Shown: positions 8,377-15,999 of the stretch, in pieces
Layout of the letters: the number at the start of each line of letters is the position of its first letter
Position numbering within the stretch: the stretch's first letter is position 1
NCBI RefSeq assembly: GCF_011067135.1
Contig: NZ_JAAMOW010000001.1
Location: 62,001 to 126,000 of the forward strand
DNA from: Solimonas terrae
GTDB lineage: Bacteria; Pseudomonadota; Gammaproteobacteria; Nevskiales; Nevskiaceae
DNA length: 64,000 nucleotides
Direction of reading: 5' to 3'
The notes under the pieces: generated by a model
Told to the model about the DNA's origin: nothing
The model's database searches: none
What the model saw: only the letters and a program-made list of their open reading frames with translations
Position numbers and translations under genes: made by a program

Positions 8377-8606
8377 TGCACGGCCGCGGCGCGGCTGTTG
8401 CACTGACGCCGCTGTCAGCCGGCGGATCGCGTCATGCAAGGCGTCGATGCGAAACCGCAAGGCGTGCGTGCGGCCCGACGAAGGCCTGCGTCAACAGCTT
8501 GCCGTGCGTGCCGTCAGCCCGCACCGAAGCATGCGGGCGCGGCATCCGGATGGCGCAGCGCGACGTCGGTGGACGGCTCCATTGCCGCGACCAGGAATGC
8601 ATCGAC

Positions 8607-8963
8607 ATGAGCAAGAACTATCCCGACATCATTCGTTCGACATCGGCGCAGATGGCCGAATTGCGGACCGGCATTCCCGAGGTCAGCAAGGGATTCACGT
8701 CGCTCGCGCAGGCGGCGACCCGCGACGGAGCGCTGGATCGCAAGACCAAGGAGCTGATCGCGCTCGCGCTCGGCGTCGCGGCACATTGCGACGCCTGCAT
8801 CGGGTTCCACGTACAGGCGCTGGTGCGTGCGAACGTCACTCGCGCCGAGCTTGAAGAAGCACTCGGTGTGGCGATCTACATGGGCGGCGGACCGTCGCTG
8901 ATGTACGCCGCCGACGCGCTTGCTGCCTACGAACAGTTCGCACCGACGGCGTCGGACACCTGA
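8607..8963 (+). CDS. carboxymuconolactone decarboxylase / AhpD-like protein
   Basis: 118 residues of the CMD/AhpD fold. The redox or catalytic motif is HCDACIGFHVQAL, a CxxC with the family's downstream His. The AGGAA upstream of the ATG at 8607 supports the start. Members are either gamma-carboxymuconolactone decarboxylases or AhpD-like peroxidase partners; the CxxC and small size, and the lack of aromatic-degradation genes nearby, favour an AhpD-like redox role. The gene is convergent with the YeeE pair. Confidence 0.85.
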   Translation: MSKNYPDIIRSTSAQMAELRTGIPEVSKGFTSLAQAATRDGALDRKTKELIALALGVAAHCDACIGFHVQALVRANVTRAELEEALGVAIYMGGGPSLMYAADALAAYEQFAPTASDT

Positions 8964-9000
8964 GTGCCACCGGCACGCACCGGGCCGCGCGGTGTGATGC

Positions 9001-9408
9001 TCAGCGCATCAGACGCCGCTGCAGCCACATGCCGGCGACCATGGCGACGCAGAACAGCAGGGTCGCCGGATGCAGGGCCGACAGTGCCGCGATCGCGGGG
9101 CCGGGGCAGTAGCCGGCGATGCCCCAGCCGACGCCGAACAGCACGGCGCCGACGATCAGCCGCTTGTCGATGTCATTGCGCGTCGGAATCTGGAATGCGA
9201 GATCGAACAGCGGTCGGTCGCGGCGGCGCGCCAGCGCGAACGCCGGGAATGCCACCAGCAGGCCGCCGCCCATGACGAATGCCAGGCTGGGATCCCAGAC
9301 GCCGGCGAGATCGAGAAAGCCGAGCACTTTCTGCGGCTGCACCATGCCGCCGATCGTCAGGCCGGCACCGAACAGCAGACCCGCCAGCAGGCCGATGAGA
9401 TTTTTCAT
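9001..9408 (-). CDS. YeeE/YedE-family membrane protein, C-terminal half type (DUF6691)
   Basis: 135 residues, about four membrane helices, with the family patterns LLFGAGLTIGGMVQP near the N-terminus and GWGIAGYCPGPA near residue 95. YeeE/YedE proteins import thiosulfate or handle other sulfur compounds; many bacteria encode them as two half-size genes, as here. The ATG overlaps the stop of the partner gene by four bases. It is the last gene of the cytochrome bd operon, tying that operon to sulfur chemistry. Confidence 0.85.
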   Translation of the reverse strand: MKNLIGLLAGLLFGAGLTIGGMVQPQKVLGFLDLAGVWDPSLAFVMGGGLLVAFPAFALARRRDRPLFDLAFQIPTRNDIDKRLIVGAVLFGVGWGIAGYCPGPAIAALSALHPATLLFCVAMVAGMWLQRRLMR

Positions 9409-9845
9409 GCGAGCCCCGGCAGATGGCGGATCAGATAGACGGTGACGAAGCCGGCGGCCATGAAGGTCGCCGTCGCCAGCAGGGAGCGTGGTGACAGGCG
9501 GCTGATGCCGCAGATGCCGTGACCGGAAGTGCAGCCGCTGCCGAGCCGGGTGCCGAAGCCGACCAGCAGGCCGGCGACCACGATCATCCCGGCATTGACG
9601 GTCGGGGCTGCAGCGCGAAGTTCGGGTCGCAGCCAGCCGACGATCAGCGGCGCGAGTATCAGGCCCAGCACGAACAGCGCGCGCCAGCCGCGGTCGGGGC
9701 CGCGCTCGAACAGCAGATTGCCGGCGATGCCGCTGATGCCGGCGATGCGCCCGCTGCCGATCAGCAGCAGCGCGGCCGACAGGCCGATCAGCAGTCCGCC
9801 GGCAAGGCCGAGCAGCCAGCTGTAAGGGTCGATGATGATCTGCAT
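9405..9845 (-). CDS. YeeE/YedE-family membrane protein, N-terminal half type
   Basis: 146 residues from the ATG at 9845, about four membrane helices. [11 protein letters not shown] and the signature [19 protein letters not shown] contain the cysteines thought to pass sulfur species in YeeE. An in-frame ATG far upstream would overlap ybgE and is not used here. It lies 34 bases after ybgE and overlaps the following half-gene, so both halves are probably translated together as one transporter. Confidence 0.87.
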   Translation of the reverse strand: MQIIIDPYSWLLGLAGGLLIGLSAALLLIGSGRIAGISGIAGNLLFERGPDRGWRALFVLGLILAPLIVGWLRPELRAAAPTVNAGMIVVAGLLVGFGTRLGSGCTSGHGICGISRLSPRSLLATATFMAAGFVTVYLIRHLPGLA

Positions 9846-9879
9846 TCGCGGTTCTCCGGAGCCGGCGCCAGTATGGGGC

Positions 9880-10173
9880 TCAACGAGGGGTGAGGAACAG
9901 GCGCAGCGCGGCCATCGACAGTGCCAGTGCACAGGCGCGGCCCGAGAGCAGAACGCGCGCCGGACGATACCGGGGCACGAAGCCGACGCCACGCACGATG
10001 CCGGCCGCCATGGCCCAGCCCGCCAGAGTCGCCCCCAGATGATCGGCGCGTCCGTCGCCGTCGATCAGCACGCGCGGATCGGCGGTCAGACCGAACATCA
10101 GGGCCAGACCGACGAGCAGGGGCAGCCATGCCAGCGTGGTGGGCGTGGCCGAAGGCGGCAATGCCGTCTTCAT
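9880..10173 (-). CDS. ybgE: YbgE-type cyd operon protein
   Basis: A 97-residue membrane protein with about three hydrophobic segments and the YbgE-type features DPRVLIDGDGRADH and GVGFVPRYRPAR. YbgE follows cydX in many cyd operons; its function is unknown and it is dispensable in E. coli. Its ATG overlaps the cydX stop (ATGA). Identification rests on both sequence pattern and position. Confidence 0.8.
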   Translation of the reverse strand: MKTALPPSATPTTLAWLPLLVGLALMFGLTADPRVLIDGDGRADHLGATLAGWAMAAGIVRGVGFVPRYRPARVLLSGRACALALSMAALRLFLTPR

Positions 10174-10292
10174 GGCGCGGCGGAATCCTCGTCGGCTGCG
10201 CGGCGCGCAACTTCGTTCTCGCCCCAGATGGCATTGAGGATCGCGAGCAGAACCGCGAAGCCGACACCCAGTACCCAGGTCAGATACCACAT
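10170..10292 (-). CDS. cydX: CydX, small subunit of cytochrome bd oxidase
   Basis: A 40-residue protein, MWYLTWVLGVGFAVLLAILN then AIWGE and a charged tail. One membrane helix begins at the N-terminus, and the Trp-Tyr start and conserved Glu after the helix are the marks of CydX/CbdX, which stabilises the haem site of CydAB. GGAGA stands upstream of the ATG. It follows cydB by 16 bases and overlaps ybgE by four, the usual cydABX-ybgE order. Confidence 0.93.
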   Translation of the reverse strand: MWYLTWVLGVGFAVLLAILNAIWGENEVARRAADEDSAAP

Positions 10293-10308
10293 GCTTGTTC
10301 TCCGGTTT

Positions 10309-11445
10309 TCAGTACGCGCTGTGCGTATTGCGTTCGATGTCGGTCGCCGTCACCTTGCCGCGCATCACGCGGTAGGCCCAGGCGGTATAGAACACGATCA
10401 GCGGCATGAAGATCAGCACTGCCCACAGCATGATGGACAGCGTCAGCCGGCTCGAGGTGCTGTCCCAGACCGTCAGACTCGCATCCGGCTGTGACGACGA
10501 CGGCATCAGGAACGGGAACATCGAAACGCCGGCGGTGCCGATCACGCCGGCCAAAGCCAGAGCCGAGGCCACGAACGCGATGCCGCTGCGGCCGGCGCGC
10601 AACAGCAGCAGCGCGGCAATCGTGCCCAGATAGGCGAGCATCGGCACCAGCATCGTCGCCGGCACGAGCCGGTAGTTGGCGAACCAGCCGCCGCTGCGTC
10701 GCACGACGGTCTTGGCGAGCGGATCGGGCAGGGCCGACGGATCGACGATCGACGTGATGGCATAGCCGTCGATGCGCAGCAGGCACAGGCCGGCGGCCGT
10801 GAACCCGAGCAGCAGCACGAGACCGGCGCCACAGGCGGCGCGGCGTGCACGTGCGGCGATCACGCCTTCCGTGCGATGCGTCAGATAGATCGCGCCGTGC
10901 AGCAGGATCATCGCACTGCTGACCACGCCGCAGAGCAGGGCAAACGGGTTCAGCAGCTGCCAGAACGAACCGGTATAGGTGGACACGAGATTGTCGTCGA
11001 ACCGGAACGGCACGCCCTGCAGCAGATTGCCGAACGCCACGCCGAAGATCAGCGGCGGCACCGTGCCGCCGACGAACAGGCCCCAGTCCCAGGTCGAGCG
11101 CCAGCGTGGATCGTGGATCTTGCTGCGGTAGTCGAAGCCGACCGGGCGGAAGAACAGCGCCCAGAGCACCGCCAGCATCGCCCAGTAGAAGCCGGAGAAC
11201 GCGGTCGCGTAGATCAGTGGCCAGGCGGCGAAGATCGCGCCGCCGCCGGTGATGAACCAGACCTGGTTGCCGTCCCAGTGGGGGCCGACGGTATTGATCA
11301 CCACACGGCGCTCGATGTCGTTGCGGCCGACAAAGGGCAGCAGGCTGCCGACGCCCATGTCGTGTCCGTCCATCACCGCGAAGCCGACCAGCAGGACGCC
11401 GACCAGCAGCCACCAGATCAGTTTGAGAACTTCGTAGTCGAGCAT
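10309..11445 (-). CDS. cydB: cytochrome bd ubiquinol oxidase subunit II
   Basis: 378 residues, close to the E. coli length, with about eight or nine membrane helices. The N-terminus (YEVLKLIWWLLVGVLLVGFA) and WDGNQVWFITGGGAIFAAWP are CydB hallmarks. Together with CydA it forms the quinol oxidase that reduces oxygen to water with high affinity and is insensitive to sulfide. AGGA precedes the ATG; cydA ends 12 bases upstream. Confidence 0.97.
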   Translation of the reverse strand: MLDYEVLKLIWWLLVGVLLVGFAVMDGHDMGVGSLLPFVGRNDIERRVVINTVGPHWDGNQVWFITGGGAIFAAWPLIYATAFSGFYWAMLAVLWALFFRPVGFDYRSKIHDPRWRSTWDWGLFVGGTVPPLIFGVAFGNLLQGVPFRFDDNLVSTYTGSFWQLLNPFALLCGVVSSAMILLHGAIYLTHRTEGVIAARARRAACGAGLVLLLGFTAAGLCLLRIDGYAITSIVDPSALPDPLAKTVVRRSGGWFANYRLVPATMLVPMLAYLGTIAALLLLRAGRSGIAFVASALALAGVIGTAGVSMFPFLMPSSSQPDASLTVWDSTSSRLTLSIMLWAVLIFMPLIVFYTAWAYRVMRGKVTATDIERNTHSAY

Positions 11446-11457
11446 GGTTTCAGTCCT

Positions 11458-13017
11458 TCAATGTTGCGCGGCGGCTTCGTCGGCGTAGCGGCCGGTGCCG
11501 AGACTGCCCGGACCCCGGCGAGCGAAACGCACCATCAGGTACATCTCGACGATCAGCAGCGCGGTATAGAAACCGACGAAGCCGGCCAGCGAGCCGTAAA
11601 GGCTCGACACGCTCAGGGTCGAGACCGACAGATTGGTCGGCAGCACGCCGTAGATCGTCCAGGGCTGGCGACCATATTCGGCAACGAACCAGCCGAGCTC
11701 GCAGGCAAGCCACGGCAGCGGCAGCGACCACAGCGCCCACTTCAGCAACCAGCGCCGACGCTCGCACTGCATGCGCAGCGTCGACAGCGAGGCCAGTGCG
11801 AACAGCGCCAGCATCAGGAAGCCGATGCCGACCATCGCGCGAAATCCCCAGAACATCGGTGTCACGCGCGGGATGGTGTCGTTGACGGCGCGCTCGATCA
11901 GCTCCGGCGTGACCTGATCGAAATCGGTGACGTACTTGCGCAGCAGCAGGCCGAAGCCGAGATCGGCCTTGTGCTGTTCGAAGATCGTCCGCGCATCGGC
12001 ATCCTGGCGATTCGCACGCAGGCGGCCGAGCGCCTTCGCCGCCTCGATGCCGGACACGATGCGCACCCGGTTCTTCGCCTTGATTTCGAGAATGCCGGGA
12101 ATCTGCAGGCTCACCGAGCGCGTGCCGATCAGACCCATGACCCAGGGAATCTCGACGGCCCAGTCATTCTTCTGTTGTGCTTCGTTCGGCCAGGCGAGCA
12201 GATTGAACGAGGCCGGCGCCGGCTCCGTTTCCCACATGGACTCGATCGCCGCCATCTTGGTCTGCTGCGCCTCGCCCACCGTGTAGCCGGACTCGTCGCC
12301 GAGCACGATCACGGAACAGACCGATGCCAGGCCAAAGGCGGCGGCGATGCGGAAGCTGCGCCTGGCGAACTCGACATCGCGGCCGCGAAGCAGATACCAG
12401 GCCGAGATCGACAGCACGAACATCGCGCCGGTCACGTAACCGGCGGACACGGTGTGCACGAACTTCGCCTGCGCGATCGGATTGAAGATCACCGACCAGA
12501 AGTCGGTCAGTTCCATGCGCATGGTTTCGTAGTTGAACTCGGCGCCGACCGGGTTCTGCATCCAGCCGTTGGCGATCAGGATCCACAGTGCCGACAGATT
12601 GGTGCCGATCGCCATCAGGATGGTCACCAGCAGGTGTTGCTGCCTGGAGAGCCGGTCCCAGGCAAAGAAGAACAGGCCGATGAAGGTGGATTCGAGAAAG
12701 AACGCCATCAGCCCCTCGATTGCCAGGGGTGCACCGAAGATGTCGCCGACGTAATGCGAGTAGTACGCCCAGTTCGTGCCGAACTGGAATTCCAGCGTGA
12801 TGCCGGTGGTGACGCCCAGCGCGAAGTTGATGCCGAACAGCTTGCCCCAGAAGCGGGTCATGTCCTTGTAGACGAGCTTGCCGGTCATCACGTAAACCGA
12901 CTCCATGATGACCAGCAGCCAGACCATGCCCAGCGTCAGCGGCACGAACAGGAAGTGGTACATCGCGGTCGCGGCGAACTGCAGGCGCGAAAGGTCGACG
13001 AGGTGGGTGCTGATCAT
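11458..13017 (-). CDS. cydA: cytochrome bd ubiquinol oxidase subunit I
   Basis: 519 residues, nearly the E. coli length. It carries the three haems. Visible landmarks: the N-terminal LSRLQFAATAMYHFLFVPLT with the haem b595 His, GTNWAYYSHYVGDIFGAPLA, the quinol-loop segment AKNRVRIVSGIEAAKAL characteristic of the long Q-loop type, and CELGWFVAEYGRQPWTIYG. The start at 13017 overlaps the cydP stop by four bases. Likely promoters lie upstream of cydP: an FNR box and a sigma54-type element. Confidence 0.97.
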   Translation of the reverse strand: MISTHLVDLSRLQFAATAMYHFLFVPLTLGMVWLLVIMESVYVMTGKLVYKDMTRFWGKLFGINFALGVTTGITLEFQFGTNWAYYSHYVGDIFGAPLAIEGLMAFFLESTFIGLFFFAWDRLSRQQHLLVTILMAIGTNLSALWILIANGWMQNPVGAEFNYETMRMELTDFWSVIFNPIAQAKFVHTVSAGYVTGAMFVLSISAWYLLRGRDVEFARRSFRIAAAFGLASVCSVIVLGDESGYTVGEAQQTKMAAIESMWETEPAPASFNLLAWPNEAQQKNDWAVEIPWVMGLIGTRSVSLQIPGILEIKAKNRVRIVSGIEAAKALGRLRANRQDADARTIFEQHKADLGFGLLLRKYVTDFDQVTPELIERAVNDTIPRVTPMFWGFRAMVGIGFLMLALFALASLSTLRMQCERRRWLLKWALWSLPLPWLACELGWFVAEYGRQPWTIYGVLPTNLSVSTLSVSSLYGSLAGFVGFYTALLIVEMYLMVRFARRGPGSLGTGRYADEAAAQH

Positions 13018-13235
13018 GGCTGAGGCTCGGTAAGGGGCGCAGGAGAAGCCGGTCCGCCGAGCACGCTTTCGCCGGCGCGGTGACCGTCGATCCGGATCCC
13101 GTGAGGGCGCACGAACGCGAACCACAGCAGGACGATGGCGAGCAACTTGACGAGCAGGACGACGGTGATGCCGCGCCGCAGCCGATCGCTGCGATGGGTC
13201 CGTGCGGCCGGGCATGGTGGAGAGGGGGTGTTCAC
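13014..13235 (-). CDS. cydP: CydP-like small subunit/assembly protein
   Basis: 73 residues from a GTG at 13235: a basic stretch, one membrane helix (GITVVLLVKLLAIVLLWFAF) and a short periplasmic tail. This matches the small CydP protein found before cydA in beta- and gammaproteobacteria. Longer in-frame starts at 13382 and 13358 exist, but they would put the FNR box at 13294-13307 inside the gene, so the shorter GTG start is preferred; it has no clear ribosome site. The stop overlaps the cydA start. Confidence 0.75.
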   Translation of the reverse strand: MNTPSPPCPAARTHRSDRLRRGITVVLLVKLLAIVLLWFAFVRPHGIRIDGHRAGESVLGGPASPAPLTEPQP

Positions 13236-13293
13236 GGCGCGGACGAGGGTGGCGGGCAGGCCTGCATCGTCGGACAGCGGCCGCCCGTACGCC

Positions 13294-13307
13294 TTGACGA
13301 CGGTCAA
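13294..13307 (-). promoter_or_regulatory. FNR/Anr-type box before the cyd operon
   Basis: TTGAC-GACG-GTCAA, symmetric, centred 65 bases before the proposed cydP GTG. Low-oxygen activation of cydAB by FNR/Anr is common in pseudomonads. Confidence 0.65.
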
Positions 13308-13388
13308 GCCCTGGTCCGTGAGGAGCGGCAATCGGGTTTTGCGGGTGCTTGGCGGCATGGCATCTGGATCGCGTGACGCCACGGCTTG

Positions 13389-13404
13389 ATCAGGTTCCGT
13401 GCCA
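13389..13404 (-). promoter_or_regulatory. sigma54-type -24/-12 promoter of the cyd operon
   Basis: On the minus strand this reads TGGCACG-GAAC-CTGAT. The -24 part is perfect; the -12 part has GA instead of GC, the same deviation as in the promoter at 15023-15038 on the other side of fisR. It is followed downstream by the FNR box, so the operon may have two promoters. Confidence 0.5.
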
Positions 13405-13410
13405 AGCCGG

Positions 13411-13470
13411 AATTATTGAAATTAAACTTTATAATTCAAATAATTAAATTTGATACTTTAAGTGAATTCA
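13411..13470. promoter_or_regulatory. AT-rich stretch with IHF-like site
   Basis: About 60 bases of strongly AT-rich DNA in an otherwise high-GC region, between the putative enhancer (13483-13527) and the -24 element. ATTCAA-ATAA-TTA at 13434-13446 is one base off the IHF core WATCAA-N4-TTR. IHF often bends DNA at sigma54 promoters. Confidence 0.4.
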
Positions 13471-13482
13471 AAAGCCTTGAGG

Positions 13483-13527
13483 CTGCCATTGGCAGAGTTT
13501 GGCAGACGACTGCCAGTACGCTGGCAG
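13483..13527. promoter_or_regulatory. cluster of TGCCA/TGGCA inverted repeats, putative FisR enhancer
   Basis: CTGCCATTGGCAG (13483-13495) is a 13-base palindrome. It is followed by TGGCAG-ACGA-CTGCCA (13500-13515) and CTGCCAG-TACG-CTGGCAG (13510-13527), giving five half-sites. The 13-base palindrome recurs with 11 of 13 bases identical at 14934-14946 before the persulfide dioxygenase gene. It sits 12 bases past the fisR stop, about 86 bases from the -24 element of the cyd operon. Confidence 0.6.
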
Positions 13528-13538
13528 CAATGTCGATC

Positions 13539-14852
13539 TCAGGCGAGGCCGAGCTCGCGCAAGCGCCGGTACAGGGTCCGCTCGCTGAGTCCGAGATGAT
13601 GAGCGAGTTCGCTGCGCGTGCCTTTGAACACCGCCAGCGCGTGCGCGAGTTGCGCGCGTTCGTCGCGCCGCTGCCGGCGACCGCCAGGCGCGGCAGGCGG
13701 ACCGGCGGCCGCGCTGTGCAGCTCGGCTGGCAGGTGGCCGGCATGAATCACGCCGTCGTCGGCGAACAGCCGCGCGCGTTCCAGAATGTTGCGCAGTTCG
13801 CGGACGTTGCCGGGATAGCGGTACTGAGCCAGCAGGCGCATTGCTTCGTCGTCGACGCGTGGCGCCTGATTGCCGGCGATGCGCTGCAGCAGACTCTCGA
13901 CCAGCAGCGGCAAATCATCGGCCCGTTCGCGCAGCGCCGGCAAATGCACCGGAAAGGCGCTGATGCGGTAGTAGAGATCCTGGCGAAAGCTGCCCTCGGC
14001 AACCATCGCTGCCAGCGGTTTGTGGGTTGCCGAGACGAGGCGGAAGTCGGCTCGCAGCGGTTCGACGCCGCCGACCCGCCGAAACGTGCCGGATTCGATC
14101 AGGCGCAGCAGCTTGACCTGCATCGCCAGCGGCACGTCGCCGATTTCGTCGAGAAACAGCGTGCCGCCGTGCGCGGTCTCGGCGAGGCCGATCTTGCGCT
14201 GCGTGGCGCCGGTGAACGCGCCTTTCTCGTAGCCGAACAGCTCGCTTTCGAACAGGGTTTCCGTGAGGCCGGTGCAGTCGACCACGACCAGCGGTCCGCG
14301 CGCGCGCGGGCTGCTCTCGTGCAGCGCGCGCGCGAACAGTTCCTTGCCGGTGCCGGATTCGCCCTGCAGCAGTACCGGAATCTGCGCCGGCGCCGCGCGT
14401 TGCAATGCGGCCAGCGCTGCCTTGAAGGCAGGAGCCCGGCCGACCAGGCCCTGGCGCTGCGGCTGCGCCGCCGCCGCCGTGACACTGCTCAGCCGCTCGA
14501 CGTAGGCCGCCACCTCGCCGTGTTCGTCGAGGATCGGTCGCAGTTCGACATCGACGTGCTCGGGGCCGCGTGGCGTGTGGTGGATGTGCAGCACGCGATC
14601 GGGTGCACGGGTTTCGCTGGCCTTGCGCATCGGGCAGTGCTCGCCGGCCTGATCGCAGGGCACGGCGTATTGATGCGAAACGCGATAGCACTTGCTGCCG
14701 ATCGGCGCCTGCTCGGCCGCACCGAACTGCCGACGGTACGCGTTGTTGGCGGCGAGGATGTTGTAGTCGGTGTCGAGCACGATGGTCGGCTGGACTTCGT
14801 GTTCGAGATACGAGATCAGCGCCTGCACCTGTGCCGAGGAAGGAAGGGTCAT
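13539..14852 (-). CDS. fisR: FisR-type sigma54 activator sensing sulfane sulfur
   Basis: A 437-residue bacterial enhancer-binding protein: N-terminal PAS-like sensor (about 1-125), AAA+ domain (about 135-370) with Walker [15 protein letters not shown] sigma54-contact loop and FLDEIGD, then a Fis-type helix-turn-helix ([20 protein letters not shown]). Cysteines at 55, 66 and 73 have the same spacing (11 and 7) as C53, C64 and C71 of Cupriavidus FisR, which react with polysulfide and switch on sulfide oxidation. It is divergent from pdo-sqr, as in known FisR loci. GGAG precedes the ATG. The target operons inferred here are pdo-sqr-tauE and, less conventionally, cyd. Confidence 0.88.
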   Translation of the reverse strand: MTLPSSAQVQALISYLEHEVQPTIVLDTDYNILAANNAYRRQFGAAEQAPIGSKCYRVSHQYAVPCDQAGEHCPMRKASETRAPDRVLHIHHTPRGPEHVDVELRPILDEHGEVAAYVERLSSVTAAAAQPQRQGLVGRAPAFKAALAALQRAAPAQIPVLLQGESGTGKELFARALHESSPRARGPLVVVDCTGLTETLFESELFGYEKGAFTGATQRKIGLAETAHGGTLFLDEIGDVPLAMQVKLLRLIESGTFRRVGGVEPLRADFRLVSATHKPLAAMVAEGSFRQDLYYRISAFPVHLPALRERADDLPLLVESLLQRIAGNQAPRVDDEAMRLLAQYRYPGNVRELRNILERARLFADDGVIHAGHLPAELHSAAAGPPAAPGGRRQRRDERAQLAHALAVFKGTRSELAHHLGLSERTLYRRLRELGLA

Positions 14853-14900
14853 CGCGTCGTGCTCCGGAGTCTGCGGGACAGCTTAGTCGCCCCCGACGGC

Positions 14901-14946
14901 GCTGCCAAATGCTGCCATGTGCTGCCATCGTCGCCGCCATTGTCAG
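14901..14946. promoter_or_regulatory. GCTGCCA triple repeat plus palindrome, putative FisR enhancer
   Basis: GCTGCCA occurs at 14901, 14911 and 14921, exactly one helical turn (10 bases) apart. It is followed by CCGCCATTGTCAG at 14934-14946, an 11/13 match to the palindrome on the other side of fisR. The centre of that palindrome is about 84 bases from the -24 element at 15024. An AT-rich stretch (about 14966-15002) lies between, as in the cyd arrangement. Confidence 0.6.
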
Positions 14947-15022
14947 TCACGGCGGATCGGTCTTCCAAAGATAAATATCATTAAAACAAGGTCTTGAATT
15001 TCTCTTCCGGACGAGTTCCGGC

Positions 15023-15038
15023 TGGCACGCGTCTTGAG
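15023..15038 (+). promoter_or_regulatory. sigma54-type -24/-12 promoter of pdo-sqr-tauE
   Basis: TGGCACG-CGTC-TTGAG, 4-base spacing as in the sigma54 consensus, with GA for GC in the -12 part. Transcription would start near 15049, about 50 bases before the pdo ATG. Confidence 0.7.
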
Positions 15039-15099
15039 TGTGGACTGTCATCACTGGCAGCCGGATGGCGCGCCGGATTCATTCAGCGGAGCCAACGAG

Positions 15100-15984
15100 A
15101 TGTCCGAGACCAGTCAGATCCAGCTCGAAGCCTTTTTCGATCCGGCGACGTGGACGATCAGCTACCTGTTGCTCGATCGCGGCAGCATGCAATGCGCCTT
15201 GATCGACAGCGTGCTTGATTACGACCCGAAGTCCGGGCGCACGCGGCATGATTCGGCGGACCGCCTGATCACGCGCGTCCGCGAACTCGGTGCCAGCGTG
15301 CAATGGCTGCTCGAAACGCATGTGCATGCCGATCACCTGTCGGCGGCCGGGTATCTCAAGGAGCAGGTCGGCGGCAAGCTCGCGATCGGCGCGCACATCA
15401 CGGCCGTGCAGGACGTGTTCGGCAAGCTGTTCAATGCCGGCGCCGGATTCGCCCACGACGGCAGCCAGTTCGACACGCTGCTCGCGGACGGCGAGACCTT
15501 CAGCATCGGTCATCTCGAGGCGCGCGCCCTGCATACACCCGGTCATACACCGGCCTGCATGACCTACGTGGTCGAGGACGGCGACGAGACGATCGCCTTC
15601 GTCGGCGACACGCTGTTCATGCCGGATTACGGCACCGCACGCTGCGATTTTCCCGGTGGCGACGCGCGCACCCTGTATCGCTCGATCAACAAGGTGCTCA
15701 GCCTGCCGCCGCAGACGCGGCTGTACATGTGCCACGACTATCAGCCGGGCGGCCGCGATGTGGCCTACGAAACCACCGTCGCCGAGCAGCGCGCGAACAA
15801 CATCCATGTGCGCGACGGCATCAGCGAGGAAGGCTTCGTGACCATGCGCCGGGCGCGCGACGCGACGCTGGAAATGCCGGTACTGATCCTGCCGTCCGTG
15901 CAGGTCAACATGCGTGCCGGCCATCTGCCGGACCCCGATGACAACGGCGTCCGCTATCTGAAGATTCCGCTCAACGCGATTTGA
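15100..15984 (+). CDS. pdo: persulfide dioxygenase (ETHE1/Blh-type MBL protein)
   Basis: A 294-residue metallo-beta-lactamase-fold enzyme that oxidises glutathione persulfide to sulfite. THVHADHLSAA is the metal motif as found in ETHE1-type dioxygenases; HTPGHTPACM and FVGDTLFMPDYGTARCDFPGG are further family segments, and the single non-haem iron uses two His and one Asp from these. The start at 15100 has GGAG nine bases before it; an earlier in-frame ATG would overlap the promoter. First gene of a FisR-type operon, 15 bases before sqr. Confidence 0.92.
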   Translation: MSETSQIQLEAFFDPATWTISYLLLDRGSMQCALIDSVLDYDPKSGRTRHDSADRLITRVRELGASVQWLLETHVHADHLSAAGYLKEQVGGKLAIGAHITAVQDVFGKLFNAGAGFAHDGSQFDTLLADGETFSIGHLEARALHTPGHTPACMTYVVEDGDETIAFVGDTLFMPDYGTARCDFPGGDARTLYRSINKVLSLPPQTRLYMCHDYQPGGRDVAYETTVAEQRANNIHVRDGISEEGFVTMRRARDATLEMPVLILPSVQVNMRAGHLPDPDDNGVRYLKIPLNAI

Positions 15985-15999
15985 GCGCTGGAGATCCGC

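Noticed and set aside
6379-8406. 675-codon plus-strand frame opposite the nuclease-phosphorylase fusion
   Set aside because: It mirrors the real gene's codon pattern, has no recognisable domain or ribosome site, and overlaps it completely.
10876-13023. 715-codon plus-strand frame opposite cydB and cydA
   Set aside because: His/Gln/Arg-rich antisense translation of two certain membrane-protein genes; no domain.
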